NCBI GenBank assembly: GCA_946414095.1
Contig: CAMKNB010000009.1
Span: 1-45,961 of the forward strand
Reading direction: 5' to 3'
DNA: 45,961 nt
DNA from: an uncultured Mycoplasmatota bacterium
Lineage (GTDB): Bacteria; Bacillota_I; Bacilli_A; RF39; UBA660
In this document: piece after piece, positions 6,957 through 13,653 of the stretch
How the letters are laid out: the number at the start of each line of letters is the position of its first letter
Numbering within the stretch: the first letter of the stretch is position 1
Made by a program: the position numbers and the translations under genes
Notes under the pieces: model-generated
Database searches by the model: none
Told to the model about the DNA's origin: nothing
What the model saw: only the letters and a program-made list of their open reading frames with translations

Positions 6957-7724
6957 TTAAACTTTTCTTGATTGTATTTCAGCCATTCTGTTTAATACTT
7001 CTGAAGCATTTTCTTTAGTTATTTCAGTATATCCTAATTCTCTTAGAGCTTGAATTTTATATGTATTTAATTGTTGAGTTCTACTAAGTTTTTCTTCTTT
7101 GTCATTTTCAATTTCTTGCTCAAATCTCTTATGAGAATCAAGTAGTTTAGATTTAGATGCTCCTCCATTATTATATAAATTAAATGCAGTATAAACTATA
7201 CTTTCAAGAATAAATTGTCTTGTATCATTGAATTTGAATTCATTAGGATTAGTAAATCCACATTTCTTTGATAAATATGCAAATATATATTTGATTTCTT
7301 GTACATTATCAAGTGATTGAAGTACATGATATAAATATAAGAAAATCCAATATGTTTCTTTTGTTTTTTCCTCAGTGAATTTTTCTTTAATCAAGAATAC
7401 AATATCATTTAGTAAATCTTGTTCTTCACGAGTTAAATTTTTATAATTGAATTGCTGACTATTCATATCTCTTACATTTTGATTTAATCTTGCTTCAACA
7501 TTTTCTAAATATTCACTTGTAATTTTTATGTTCTTAATTGCTTTATCACTGCCCTCCTCTATATCAAGAAGTTTAAGTAATAATAAACGCTTTTCTTGAG
7601 GCCATTTACTTAATGAATCCAATTCTAAATAATTATAGATCATTTGCCTTGAAACACCTAAATATTTTGCTAATTTTACTTTTGAAATCCCTATTTCACT
7701 TAATAGTTGATTTAAATCATTCAT
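6957..7724 (-). CDS. Xre-like helix-turn-helix protein with a large helical C-terminal region
   Basis: 255 residues. The N-terminus carries a helix-turn-helix at about 13-35 (SKVKLAKYLGVSRQMIYNYL), so DNA binding is expected. The rest is predicted helical, with a charged middle (KFTEEKTKETYWIFLYLYHVL) and an acidic/basic tail ending AEIQSRKV; no known ligand domain is recognised. The start is fixed by the Shine-Dalgarno AGGAGAG and by a promoter with a perfect TTGACA. It is convergent with the ZIP gene and lies downstream of the SPFH gene, which has its own terminator, so it is a separate unit. An autoregulatory or housekeeping regulator is possible; the target is unknown. Confidence 0.75.
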   Translation of the reverse strand: MNDLNQLLSEIGISKVKLAKYLGVSRQMIYNYLELDSLSKWPQEKRLLLLKLLDIEEGSDKAIKNIKITSEYLENVEARLNQNVRDMNSQQFNYKNLTREEQDLLNDIVFLIKEKFTEEKTKETYWIFLYLYHVLQSLDNVQEIKYIFAYLSKKCGFTNPNEFKFNDTRQFILESIVYTAFNLYNNGGASKSKLLDSHKRFEQEIENDKEEKLSRTQQLNTYKIQALRELGYTEITKENASEVLNRMAEIQSRKV

Positions 7725-7754
7725 TTTGTTATCTCTCCTCTACTCTACATTCTA

Positions 7755-7784
7755 ATTGTATAATAGTTTACATATAGTTGTCAA
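7755..7784 (-). promoter_or_regulatory. Promoter of the HTH gene
   Basis: On the minus strand TTGACA (7784-7779), an 18-nt spacer and TACAAT (7760-7755). The spacer contains the direct repeat ACTAT...ACTAT, a possible operator. Confidence 0.7.
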
Positions 7785-7801
7785 TAAGTTTTTCAAAATA
7801 A

Positions 7802-7821
7802 AAAGTAACGAAAGTTACTTT
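7802..7821 (-). terminator. Intrinsic terminator of the SPFH gene
   Basis: Stem AAAGTAAC / GTTACTTT around a 4-nt loop, followed on the minus strand by TTATTTT. It overlaps the last codons of the gene. Confidence 0.75.
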
Positions 7822-8594
7822 ATATTAAATAATCCTAAAATATCGTCTCCTGCATAAGTTGTAGGAAGTTTTCCATCCCATTTTTCAATAAATTGTTTTG
7901 CTATTAATTCATCAGTTAAAGATTGTTTTAATAGATCATTTGCTTTCTTTGTAGCTTCTGCTTCAACAATTTTTGCTTCAGCTTCTAATTTAGCTCTTTC
8001 AAGATTTTGTTCAGCTACTTGTTTTTCTTCGATAGCTTTTGTATATTCTTGACTAAAAGTAAAATCAGTTAAGTTAAAGTCTTCTACAACTATTCCATAC
8101 TTTTCAACTTTTCCTTGTAATGCAGTTAAACAATTTTGAGAAACTTCACTTCTTTTAGTAGTAATTTCTTCAGCATTATATTGCGCTATTGCACTTTTGA
8201 TGCTTTCTTTAATAGCAGGTTCTAAAACAGTAATTTCATAAGTATTACCTACTGTTTTATATAAATTACTTGCTTTCTTACTATCAACTCTATAGTTTAC
8301 TGCTATTGTTGTTGTAATAGTTTGCATATCTTTAGTAGAACTCTCTACTGTAATTTCTGACTTTTGAACTTTAATATTTACTTTTTGTATTTGTTCAATA
8401 TAAGGTATTTTTAAATTTAATCCTTCATTTAAACTAGTATCAACAATTTTACCAAATCTTACTTTTAATCCTACTTCACCAGACTTAATAGTTTGAAAGC
8501 TATTTAATATTGTAATTAATACAAAAACTCCAATTAAAGCATATAATAATACTTTTTTATTATTGCTTGGATAAACATCAAAAACTCTTTTCAT
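7815..8594 (-). CDS. SPFH/prohibitin-family membrane protein
   Basis: 259 residues. One hydrophobic helix at about 15-32 is followed directly by the SPFH/Band-7 domain: SGEVGLKVRFGKIVDTSL... LNLKIPYIEQIQKVNIK at about 38-75, and a continuous middle region. An Ala/Glu/Lys-rich coiled coil follows at about 185-225 (EKQVAEQNLERAKLEAEAKI). This layout matches bacterial prohibitin-like and HflC-like proteins, which form large membrane rings and modulate FtsH-type proteases or membrane organisation. No ftsH or second hflK/hflC partner is in the window. The start has a strong Shine-Dalgarno (AAGGAGG) and an extended -10 promoter. It is transcribed alone. Confidence 0.9.
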   Translation of the reverse strand: MKRVFDVYPSNNKKVLLYALIGVFVLITILNSFQTIKSGEVGLKVRFGKIVDTSLNEGLNLKIPYIEQIQKVNIKVQKSEITVESSTKDMQTITTTIAVNYRVDSKKASNLYKTVGNTYEITVLEPAIKESIKSAIAQYNAEEITTKRSEVSQNCLTALQGKVEKYGIVVEDFNLTDFTFSQEYTKAIEEKQVAEQNLERAKLEAEAKIVEAEATKKANDLLKQSLTDELIAKQFIEKWDGKLPTTYAGDDILGLFNIK

Positions 8595-8618
8595 AATTCC
8601 TCCTTAATAATTACGTAT

Positions 8619-8627
8619 ATTATACCA
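8619..8627 (-). promoter_or_regulatory. Extended -10 promoter of the SPFH gene
   Basis: TGGTATAAT on the minus strand; the -35 is weak. It is divergent from the methyltransferase promoter. Confidence 0.6.
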
Positions 8628-8655
8628 TATTTTGCTTAGTTTTTAAATACTATTC

Positions 8656-8684
8656 TTTACTTTAGTTATTAATTAAACTAAAAT
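8656..8684 (+). promoter_or_regulatory. Promoter of the methyltransferase gene
   Basis: TTTACT (8656-8661), a 17-nt spacer, TAAAAT (8679-8684). The ribosome-binding site GAGGGAT precedes the ATG at 8702. Confidence 0.55.
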
Positions 8685-8701
8685 ATATTTGAGGGATAGA
8701 T

Positions 8702-9607
8702 ATGGATAAATATTATGATGAAGATAATCAAATTATTTATAATTGTGATAATTTAGATTTACTAAAAAACTTAAAATCAAATAGTATAGACTTAATATAC
8801 TGTGATATCTTATATAATACTGGTAAAGTATTTGATGATTATAATGACAATATTGGAGATACTGACTATGCAGTAAACTGGTATAAAAAAAGAATTATTG
8901 AGATGAAAAGAGTTTTAAAAGACAATGGAAGTATATTTTTACATTGTAACTGGAGACTGGACTCATATATGAGAATTTTAATGGATGAAATATTCTCTCC
9001 ATCATGTTTTAGAAACAGAATATATAGACGTCATAGCAAAGAAAGAGGTTTTTATAGAAATTTTGATTCGCAAGTTGATATTATTCTATATTATGTAAAA
9101 GACCCTGCTAATTTTACTTTTAATGAAATAAAATCTGAAACAGAAAAAGTAACTCCATTATTTGAAAATGGCTATATAAAAGAAAGAAGTAAGAGTGTTA
9201 ATTTTAATGGTACAATAGTTGATTTTAAAAAGCTTAATAAACATTATTTAGTAAGTAAAAAAGAATTAATGAGGTTATATAAGAATAATGAAGTTGTTTT
9301 AATTGATAATCTTCCTTATAGAAGATCATTTATAGAATCAGTTGGTAATCTTTGGGATTCAGAAGAAATGCTTGATAATTATAGTAGAAATAAAGTATCA
9401 GATACATATGATACTCCTAAACCTGAAGCCGTAGTTGAGAAAATAATTAAAACTTGTTCTAATGAAGGAGATACAATCGCAGACTTTTTCTTAGGAGGAG
9501 GTACAACAGCAGTTGTAGCAAAAAAATTAAATAGAAAAGGAATATACTGTGATATAAATAAAAAAGCATGTGATGTAACTATTAGAAAATTAAAAGAGAT
9601 TCAATAA
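8702..9607 (+). CDS. Orphan site-specific DNA methyltransferase (N6-adenine/N4-cytosine type, beta class order)
   Basis: 301 residues. Motif IV comes first (LIYCDILYNTG, D35-Y38) and the SAM-binding FxGxG region last (DFFLGGGTTAVVAKKLNRKG, about 261-280), the order of beta-class DNA amino-methyltransferases. A variable, target-recognition-like region fills about 130-230. The catalytic tetrapeptide reads D-I-L-Y, not the usual D/N/S-P-P-Y; the flanking YNTG and the downstream W-Y/L-K-x-x-G-S-I-F-L-H pattern keep the fold assignment firm. No restriction nuclease lies next to it: its neighbours are an SPFH gene and mnmA. It therefore looks like an orphan methylase for epigenetic marking, or a relic of a restriction system. 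Base and codon use look like the neighbours. Confidence 0.88.
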   Translation: MDKYYDEDNQIIYNCDNLDLLKNLKSNSIDLIYCDILYNTGKVFDDYNDNIGDTDYAVNWYKKRIIEMKRVLKDNGSIFLHCNWRLDSYMRILMDEIFSPSCFRNRIYRRHSKERGFYRNFDSQVDIILYYVKDPANFTFNEIKSETEKVTPLFENGYIKERSKSVNFNGTIVDFKKLNKHYLVSKKELMRLYKNNEVVLIDNLPYRRSFIESVGNLWDSEEMLDNYSRNKVSDTYDTPKPEAVVEKIIKTCSNEGDTIADFFLGGGTTAVVAKKLNRKGIYCDINKKACDVTIRKLKEIQ

Positions 9608-9622
9608 TTTGAATCTCTATTT
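9595..9622. terminator. Bidirectional intrinsic terminator
   Basis: A 10-bp stem, AGAGATTCAA / TTGAATCTCT, with loop TAAT and T-rich sequence on both exits. It serves the methyltransferase and mnmA genes, whose stop codons lie in it. Confidence 0.85.
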
Positions 9623-10711
9623 TAAATACCAAATTTCTTTATTATCTTTATATACCTGCTTAATAATTCCACCCATCAGGCATTCTTCACCTAAATATAT
9701 AACACAAGCTTGACCAGGAGTAACAGCTTTAGCGTTGTCATAGTTAACTTTTATATGGTTATCATCTATATATTCGATGGTTACTGGTATATCTTCACTT
9801 CTATATCTAAATTTAGCAGTAGCTTTTAAAGGTTTTTTATCAGAAATATAATTCATGTCTTCAATTATTGCTGAATCTGATAACAAATATTTTGAGTCAT
9901 CACCATATGCAACATAAAGAGTATTTGTTTTAGAATCCTTACCACATACATAATGTCTTTTTTCATCTCCAGATAAACCAACATTCCTTCTTTGACCTAT
10001 TGTATAATTCATAAGTCCTTTATGAGTTCCTACTATATTTCCTGTTTCTACATCTATGATATTACCCTTCTTGCCTTTTAAATAATTAGCAACAAATTCT
10101 TGGTAATGTCTTTCTCCAATAAAGCAAATACCAGTAGAATCCTTTTTATTATATACAGGAATATTGTTTTCTTCTGCTATCTTTCTAACTTCTGGTTTAG
10201 TTAAATCACCAATTGGAAATAAAACATCTTTAAGTTGTTCTTTAGATACTTGAGATAAGAAATATGTTTGATCTTTATTAGAATCAACTCCTCTTAAAAG
10301 AACTCCATCCTTTAGTCTTGCATAATGACCAGTAGCTATCTTGTCAGCACCGAGTTTCATAGCTTCTTTTTTAAACAAATCGAACTTAATATATTTATTA
10401 CACATAATATCTGGGTTTGGTGTTCTACCCTTTTCAAGTTCAGTTAAAAAGTATTTAAATACATCGTCCCAATATTCTTTTATAAAATCGACTCTATAAA
10501 GTGGTATACAAAGTTCATCACATACACTTTTTGCATCTCTATAATCTAGTTCTTGAGGACATACTCCTTCTACAATACCTTCTTTATCATTATTAATATT
10601 AGAATCCCAATTTTTCATGAATAATCCAACTACTTCATATCCTTCTTTTTTAAGTAAATATGCAGCAACAGCTGAATCTACTCCACCACTCATACCAACT
10701 ACTACTTTCAT
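9617..10711 (-). CDS. mnmA: tRNA-specific 2-thiouridylase MnmA
   Basis: 364 residues, normal length. The PP-loop SGGVDS is at 8-13. The two catalytic cysteines are present: Cys104 in NPDIMCNKYIKF and Cys196 in GICFIGER. The C-terminal beta-barrel is recognisable (GQRRNVGLSG; TPGQACVIY). The enzyme adenylates and thiolates U34 of tRNA-Lys, -Glu and -Gln, taking sulfur from a cysteine desulfurase relay in the cytoplasm. It lies 24 nt downstream of the SpoIIM-like gene with its own Shine-Dalgarno (AAAGGAAA), so the two are likely cotranscribed. No desulfurase gene is nearby. Confidence 0.97.
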   Translation of the reverse strand: MKVVVGMSGGVDSAVAAYLLKKEGYEVVGLFMKNWDSNINNDKEGIVEGVCPQELDYRDAKSVCDELCIPLYRVDFIKEYWDDVFKYFLTELEKGRTPNPDIMCNKYIKFDLFKKEAMKLGADKIATGHYARLKDGVLLRGVDSNKDQTYFLSQVSKEQLKDVLFPIGDLTKPEVRKIAEENNIPVYNKKDSTGICFIGERHYQEFVANYLKGKKGNIIDVETGNIVGTHKGLMNYTIGQRRNVGLSGDEKRHYVCGKDSKTNTLYVAYGDDSKYLLSDSAIIEDMNYISDKKPLKATAKFRYRSEDIPVTIEYIDDNHIKVNYDNAKAVTPGQACVIYLGEECLMGGIIKQVYKDNKEIWYLK

Positions 10712-10735
10712 ACTATCTTTTCCTTTCGTAGTAGA

Positions 10736-11305
10736 TTATAGCACATATTTAACAATATTTGAAGAAATAAATGTTTCAAATAGTGAACTAAGAAGTAAAA
10801 TACCATTTAATATTATAAAAATATAAATATAATTTATAGAAAATGACTTAATATTTAATAATTTATTATTCTTAAATGCTCTAAATAATTTAATAGAAAA
10901 TGAAATTGAATAATAACAAAGCAATATAAATACTAATTCATTAACTAATACACAAGGAAACATATAAATTAAGCCTATTAAGAGACTTTTTAGTTTAAAA
11001 TAACAAATTATATTAATAATTGTAATTCCAAGTGAAACACCCCTTAAAAAGATTATTATTGGACTTATAAATACAAATACAAATATTATTCCAAATATCC
11101 AAATAATAGATGATAATTTAAAGTTATAAAAAAAAGAATTTAATAATAAACTTGTTTTACTAATATTACCATTTTCAATCGAAATAAAATAATTAATAAT
11201 ACTATTTTTAAAATCTAACAAAAAATAACTTATAATACCAAATACTACTCCTACAACAAATACTATAACTAATATTTTAAATATTCTATTTTTAATTATT
11301 TTCAT
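10736..11305 (-). CDS. SpoIIM-like (stage II sporulation protein M family) membrane protein
   Basis: 189 residues, almost wholly hydrophobic, with about five membrane segments. The layout and conserved positions match the SpoIIM/DUF95 family: a short N-terminal helix, then a helix with ISPIIIFLRGVSLGI, then PCVLVNELVFILLCY, and a C-terminal helix with SLFETFISS. In Bacillus SpoIIM is the integral membrane scaffold of the SpoIID-SpoIIP-SpoIIM engulfment machine, but non-sporulating bacteria also have homologues. There is no Shine-Dalgarno; TATAAT ends 5 nt before the ATG, so the mRNA appears leaderless. mnmA follows. A spoIIP homologue is at 27975-28856. Confidence 0.78.
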   Translation of the reverse strand: MKIIKNRIFKILVIVFVVGVVFGIISYFLLDFKNSIINYFISIENGNISKTSLLLNSFFYNFKLSSIIWIFGIIFVFVFISPIIIFLRGVSLGITIINIICYFKLKSLLIGLIYMFPCVLVNELVFILLCYYSISFSIKLFRAFKNNKLLNIKSFSINYIYIFIILNGILLLSSLFETFISSNIVKYVL

Positions 11306-11310
11306 ATTTA

Positions 11311-11316
11311 ATTATA
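11311..11316 (-). promoter_or_regulatory. -10 box of a leaderless promoter for the SpoIIM-like gene
   Basis: TATAAT on the minus strand, five bases before the ATG at 11305. A weak -35 (TGGAAT, 11340-11335) sits 18 nt upstream. It is back-to-back with the promoter of the 42-aa gene. Confidence 0.55.
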
Positions 11317-11324
11317 TTTAATAC

Positions 11325-11353
11325 TTTATTTTTTATTCCAATTATATTATAAT
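11325..11353 (+). promoter_or_regulatory. Promoter of the 42-aa gene
   Basis: TTTATT (11325-11330), a 17-nt spacer and a perfect TATAAT (11348-11353), 19 nt before the ATG. Shine-Dalgarno GAGGT. Confidence 0.55.
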
Positions 11354-11372
11354 TTCTATAGAGGTATTTAAT

Positions 11373-11501
11373 ATGGCAAAAGATAAAAAGAAAAAGACTA
11401 AAAAAACTGGTCTAGTAAAGAAAATAGCTCTTTGGGCATTTCTTATAGTAGTAATCGTTGGTATGGTATTTATGTATGCTATTACTGCATTAGCAAACTA
11501 A
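11373..11501 (+). CDS. 42-aa single-helix membrane microprotein, DUF4044-like
   Basis: ATG 11373 to TAA 11501. The first 18 residues are very basic (MAKDKKKKTKKTGLVKK), followed by one transmembrane helix (about 19-40) ending AITALAN. The pattern, a basic head and one helix ending near G/Y-A-I-T-A-L, resembles the tiny DUF4044 proteins of Firmicutes, whose function is unknown. It has its own promoter, a GAGGT ribosome-binding site and a strong terminator starting on its stop codon, so it is a genuine gene. Confidence 0.75.
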   Translation: MAKDKKKKTKKTGLVKKIALWAFLIVVIVGMVFMYAITALAN

Positions 11502-11523
11502 AAGAGGATTATTCCTCTTTTTT
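11501..11523. terminator. Bidirectional intrinsic terminator
   Basis: Stem AAAGAGGA / TTCCTCTTT around a 4-nt loop with T-runs. It ends the 42-aa gene and the convergent phosphatase gene. Confidence 0.85.
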
Positions 11524-12181
11524 ATATTCCTCCGTGTAAATATGGTAAATCTTTAAATTCTATGATATTGACTTCTATCAAATTATTATTTTCATCATAT
11601 ATTAATTTAAATACTTCTGGGGCATTAAGTATTTTATCCATAAATATTTTACCATTAAACTCAATTGTAAGCTTTCTATCATTATTTACATCAATTAACT
11701 TGCAAAAATGTAATAAATAATATGTAATAGCATATCCATGAGAAAAAACTGCTATTCTTTTATTTTTGTTCTTTTTTAGTATTTCAGTCATTGCATCATT
11801 TACTCTATTAAAGACATCTTCTTGTGATTCACCATTTATATTTTTAAATGTTTTATCTTTATATTGAATAATATACCAATCTTTTAAATCAGGATTAACA
11901 ATTCCTGTTTTTTTCTCATTTAATCTTTCATCTACATACATTTTCAAATTTTGAGCAGAACATAAATATTTAGCAGTACTTTGTGTTCTAACCATAGTAC
12001 TAGTATATACAGCATCTATATTTTGAAGTTCTTTTTCTTGTGATAAAATTTTACTTCTTTCTTCTCCTTCAATACTAAGTATTCTAGATTTATCTCTGAT
12101 ATAAGAATCAATGTCTTCTTTATTTAAATAATAATCACTAGATAACTTATTTGAGTGTCTAATCATATAAACTATTGTCAT
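11522..12181 (-). CDS. Histidine phosphatase (phosphoglycerate-mutase-like) family protein
   Basis: 219 residues. The catalytic core is intact: Arg8-His9 (MIRHSN, phospho-acceptor His9), Arg65 in STMVRTQST, an acidic residue in DERLNE (about 85-88), and His148 in FSHGYAI. Members remove phosphate from small metabolites or, less often, act as mutases; the substrate is not predictable. The usual RHG is RHS. Shine-Dalgarno AAGGAG precedes the ATG. It is a single-gene unit between the 42-aa gene and the tRNA genes. Confidence 0.9.
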   Translation of the reverse strand: MTIVYMIRHSNKLSSDYYLNKEDIDSYIRDKSRILSIEGEERSKILSQEKELQNIDAVYTSTMVRTQSTAKYLCSAQNLKMYVDERLNEKKTGIVNPDLKDWYIIQYKDKTFKNINGESQEDVFNRVNDAMTEILKKNKNKRIAVFSHGYAITYYLLHFCKLIDVNNDRKLTIEFNGKIFMDKILNAPEVFKLIYDENNNLIEVNIIEFKDLPYLHGGI

Positions 12182-12237
12182 ATTTACTCCTTTTTTATAA
12201 AAATAACTATTTTATACTTTATTTTTTATTTTTTTTA

Positions 12238-12246
12238 TGTTATACT
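12238..12246 (+). promoter_or_regulatory. Extended -10 promoter of tRNA-Lys
   Basis: TGTTATACT ends 18 nt before the first tRNA base. Confidence 0.5.
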
Positions 12247-12264
12247 TCATATTGTATTTAAAAA

Positions 12265-12340
12265 GGCCCGCTAGCTCAGATGGTAGAGCAACCGACTCTT
12301 AATCGGTGGGTCTAGGGTTCGAATCCCTAGCGGGCCACCA
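12265..12340 (+). tRNA. tRNA-Lys (CTT)
   Basis: 76 nt with encoded CCA. Acceptor stem GGCCCGC / GCGGGCC, D-arm GCTC...GAGC, anticodon stem ACCGA / TCGGT with loop CTCTTAA (anticodon CTT), T-arm TAGGG-TTCGAAT-CCCTA. It has its own terminator. Confidence 0.97.
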
Positions 12341-12352
12341 AATTTATTATTT

Positions 12353-12373
12353 AAAAGGCTATGCCTTTTTTTT
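12353..12373 (+). terminator. Terminator of tRNA-Lys
   Basis: Stem AAAAGGC / GCCTTTT, loop TAT, followed by T-run. Confidence 0.85.
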
Positions 12374-12436
12374 ATTTATTACTTAAATAATATACCATAA
12401 AATAAGTACTTTAAGCAAAAAATGTTAAAAAAACTA

Positions 12437-12465
12437 TTGTCAAGTAAAGTTATTTATGTTATTAT
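12437..12465 (+). promoter_or_regulatory. Promoter of the Met/Ile2-Leu tRNA pair
   Basis: TTGTCA (12437-12442), a 17-nt spacer and TATTAT (12460-12465) with an extended TGT. Confidence 0.75.
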
Positions 12466-12476
12466 TAATAAGCGAT

Positions 12477-12553
12477 GGACCTTTAGCTCAATTGGTTAGA
12501 GCATCCGGCTCATAACCGGGCGGTTGTAGGTTCGAGTCCTACAAGGTCCACCA
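12477..12553 (+). tRNA. tRNA with CAT anticodon (elongator Met or Ile2)
   Basis: 77 nt with encoded CCA. Acceptor GGACCTT / AAGGTCC, anticodon stem TCCGG / CCGGG with loop CTCATAA (anticodon CAT), T-arm GTAGG-TTCGAGT-CCTAC. It is not the initiator, which would lack the first acceptor pair. The GGACCTTTAGCTC start resembles Bacilli genes for the lysidine-modified Ile2 tRNA, but elongator Met cannot be excluded by eye. Confidence 0.95.
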
Positions 12554-12560
12554 CTAATTT

Positions 12561-12645
12561 GCAGGTGTGGCGAAATTGGCAGACGCACTAGACTTAGGAT
12601 CTAGCGGAGCAATCCATGGGGGTTCAAGTCCCTTCACCTGCACCA
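12561..12645 (+). tRNA. tRNA-Leu (TAG)
   Basis: 85 nt with encoded CCA and a long variable arm, as in class II tRNAs. Acceptor GCAGGTG / CACCTGC, anticodon stem CTAGA / TCTAG with loop CTTAGGA (anticodon TAG). It lies seven bases after the preceding tRNA and is cotranscribed with it. Confidence 0.95.
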
Positions 12646-12655
12646 GATTGATTAG

Positions 12656-12680
12656 AAACTAACTTATGGTTAGTTTTTTT
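12656..12680 (+). terminator. Terminator of the tRNA pair
   Basis: Stem AAACTAAC / GTTAGTTT, loop TTATG, followed by T-run. Confidence 0.85.
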
Positions 12681-12709
12681 GTGTTTCAAATAATATAACA
12701 CTCAATTAA

Positions 12710-12735
12710 AAAGATGTTTCAATTGAAACATCTTT
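12710..12735. terminator. Perfect 26-bp palindrome, likely terminator of the Ig-like fragment
   Basis: AAAGATGTTTCAA / TTGAAACATCTTT is a perfect palindrome just after the stop of the minus-strand fragment, followed by TTTAATT. Confidence 0.6.
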
Positions 12736-12739
12736 AATG

Positions 12740-12853
12740 TTATTTTACTTTAATCTTAACTGTAACTGTTTTAGATTTAGAAGCGTACTTATTATTGCCA
12801 TTAGCAGTAACTTTAATTTTTATCTTATAAGTACCTTTGTTTAAAAATTTCAT
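12740..12853 (-). pseudogene. C-terminal fragment of an Ig-like-domain surface protein
   Basis: 37 codons from ATG 12853 to TAA. The sequence holds the KGTYKIKIKVTA and KTVTVKIKV strand pattern that ends many Firmicutes adhesins made of bacterial Ig-like repeats. There is no signal peptide and only half a domain, so it cannot be a working surface protein. An in-frame stop (TAG) lies four codons upstream. An extended -10 (12874-12882), a weak AGGAT ribosome-binding site and a downstream palindrome mean it may still be transcribed. A deletion relic is the likeliest reading. Confidence 0.65.
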
Positions 12854-12873
12854 AGTTCTATCCTACTATGATT

Positions 12874-12882
12874 ATTGTATCA
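12874..12882 (-). promoter_or_regulatory. Extended -10 upstream of the Ig-like fragment
   Basis: TGATACAAT on the minus strand, about 20 nt before the fragment's ATG. Confidence 0.4.
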
Positions 12883-12897
12883 TACTAATAGAGAAAT

Positions 12898-13644
12898 TTA
12901 ACTATCTTTTTTATATTCTAATACATTTTCAAGTTGCTTTTGTTTTATAGAGTGTAATTCATCTCTCATCCATTTAGGACAGTCTTCTATTCTTACAAGA
13001 ATTTTATTAAATAATATTTTTGAGTATTCGTTACACAGATTACGTATTTCAATATTATGGGTTTCAATATCTACTGAATCGGTATATGAAAAACCATTTA
13101 TATTAAAAATATTAAAATATTTATAACTACCTTTTAGATAAATAGTAACCCCAAATCTACTAATTGAAACATTAAATTCAGAATTAACTGGTTTAATAAA
13201 ATCATTCTTTTCATTGTAGTAATCTTCATAATCATTAAAAGCAAATATTATTTCCTTTAAATAATTAATTAAACCATTTGGTAAGTTGTAATTTGAACCA
13301 ACTTGGCTTAATATTCCATTTTCATATTTAAGTTTAAGACTAGTCCATGAAAATACATCGTCTTTATAACAATAGCTGATTCTAATTAAATCAGCAAACT
13401 TATAATCATGTACGCAAAAAAGAATAGTATCATATTTATTTTCTAATTTTTTAACATATTCTTCCCTACACTTTTCAAATTCTAATCTTTTTCTTTTAAT
13501 AGTATCAAGTACACTTGTTAAGTCTATTAATTCTGAGTCATATTCAAGTGGCATATTACATTCTTCATCAAAACTAAGAGTATCTTTTATTGCTTGAGCT
13601 ACTTTTTTAATATCAGATGATGCTACATTCTTTTCATTAAACAT
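12898..13644 (-). CDS. Unknown protein, partner of the TelA gene
   Basis: 248 residues, soluble, without a membrane segment. It has a charged helical stretch at about 45-75 (DTIKRKRLEFEKCREEYVKKLENKY) and a Tyr/Phe-rich, beta-prone remainder. No family is recognised. It starts 9 nt after the TelA stop, with a Shine-Dalgarno (AAGAGGT) inside the TelA end, so the two are translated from one message. TelA-type genes often sit beside an XpaC-like partner; this protein does not show an XpaC pattern. A role with TelA in envelope or stress tolerance is an inference from position only. Confidence 0.7.
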   Translation of the reverse strand: MFNEKNVASSDIKKVAQAIKDTLSFDEECNMPLEYDSELIDLTSVLDTIKRKRLEFEKCREEYVKKLENKYDTILFCVHDYKFADLIRISYCYKDDVFSWTSLKLKYENGILSQVGSNYNLPNGLINYLKEIIFAFNDYEDYYNEKNDFIKPVNSEFNVSISRFGVTIYLKGSYKYFNIFNINGFSYTDSVDIETHNIEIRNLCNEYSKILFNKILVRIEDCPKWMRDELHSIKQKQLENVLEYKKDS

Positions 13645-13653
13645 ATTAACCTC

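Noticed and set aside
8702-9607. Complete restriction-modification system
   Set aside because: Neighbouring genes are an SPFH protein and mnmA; no nuclease or specificity gene is present.
12710-12735. Perfect palindrome as a phage attachment site next to tRNA-Leu
   Set aside because: No integrase, no duplicated tRNA end; it sits right after the Ig-like fragment and works better as a terminator.
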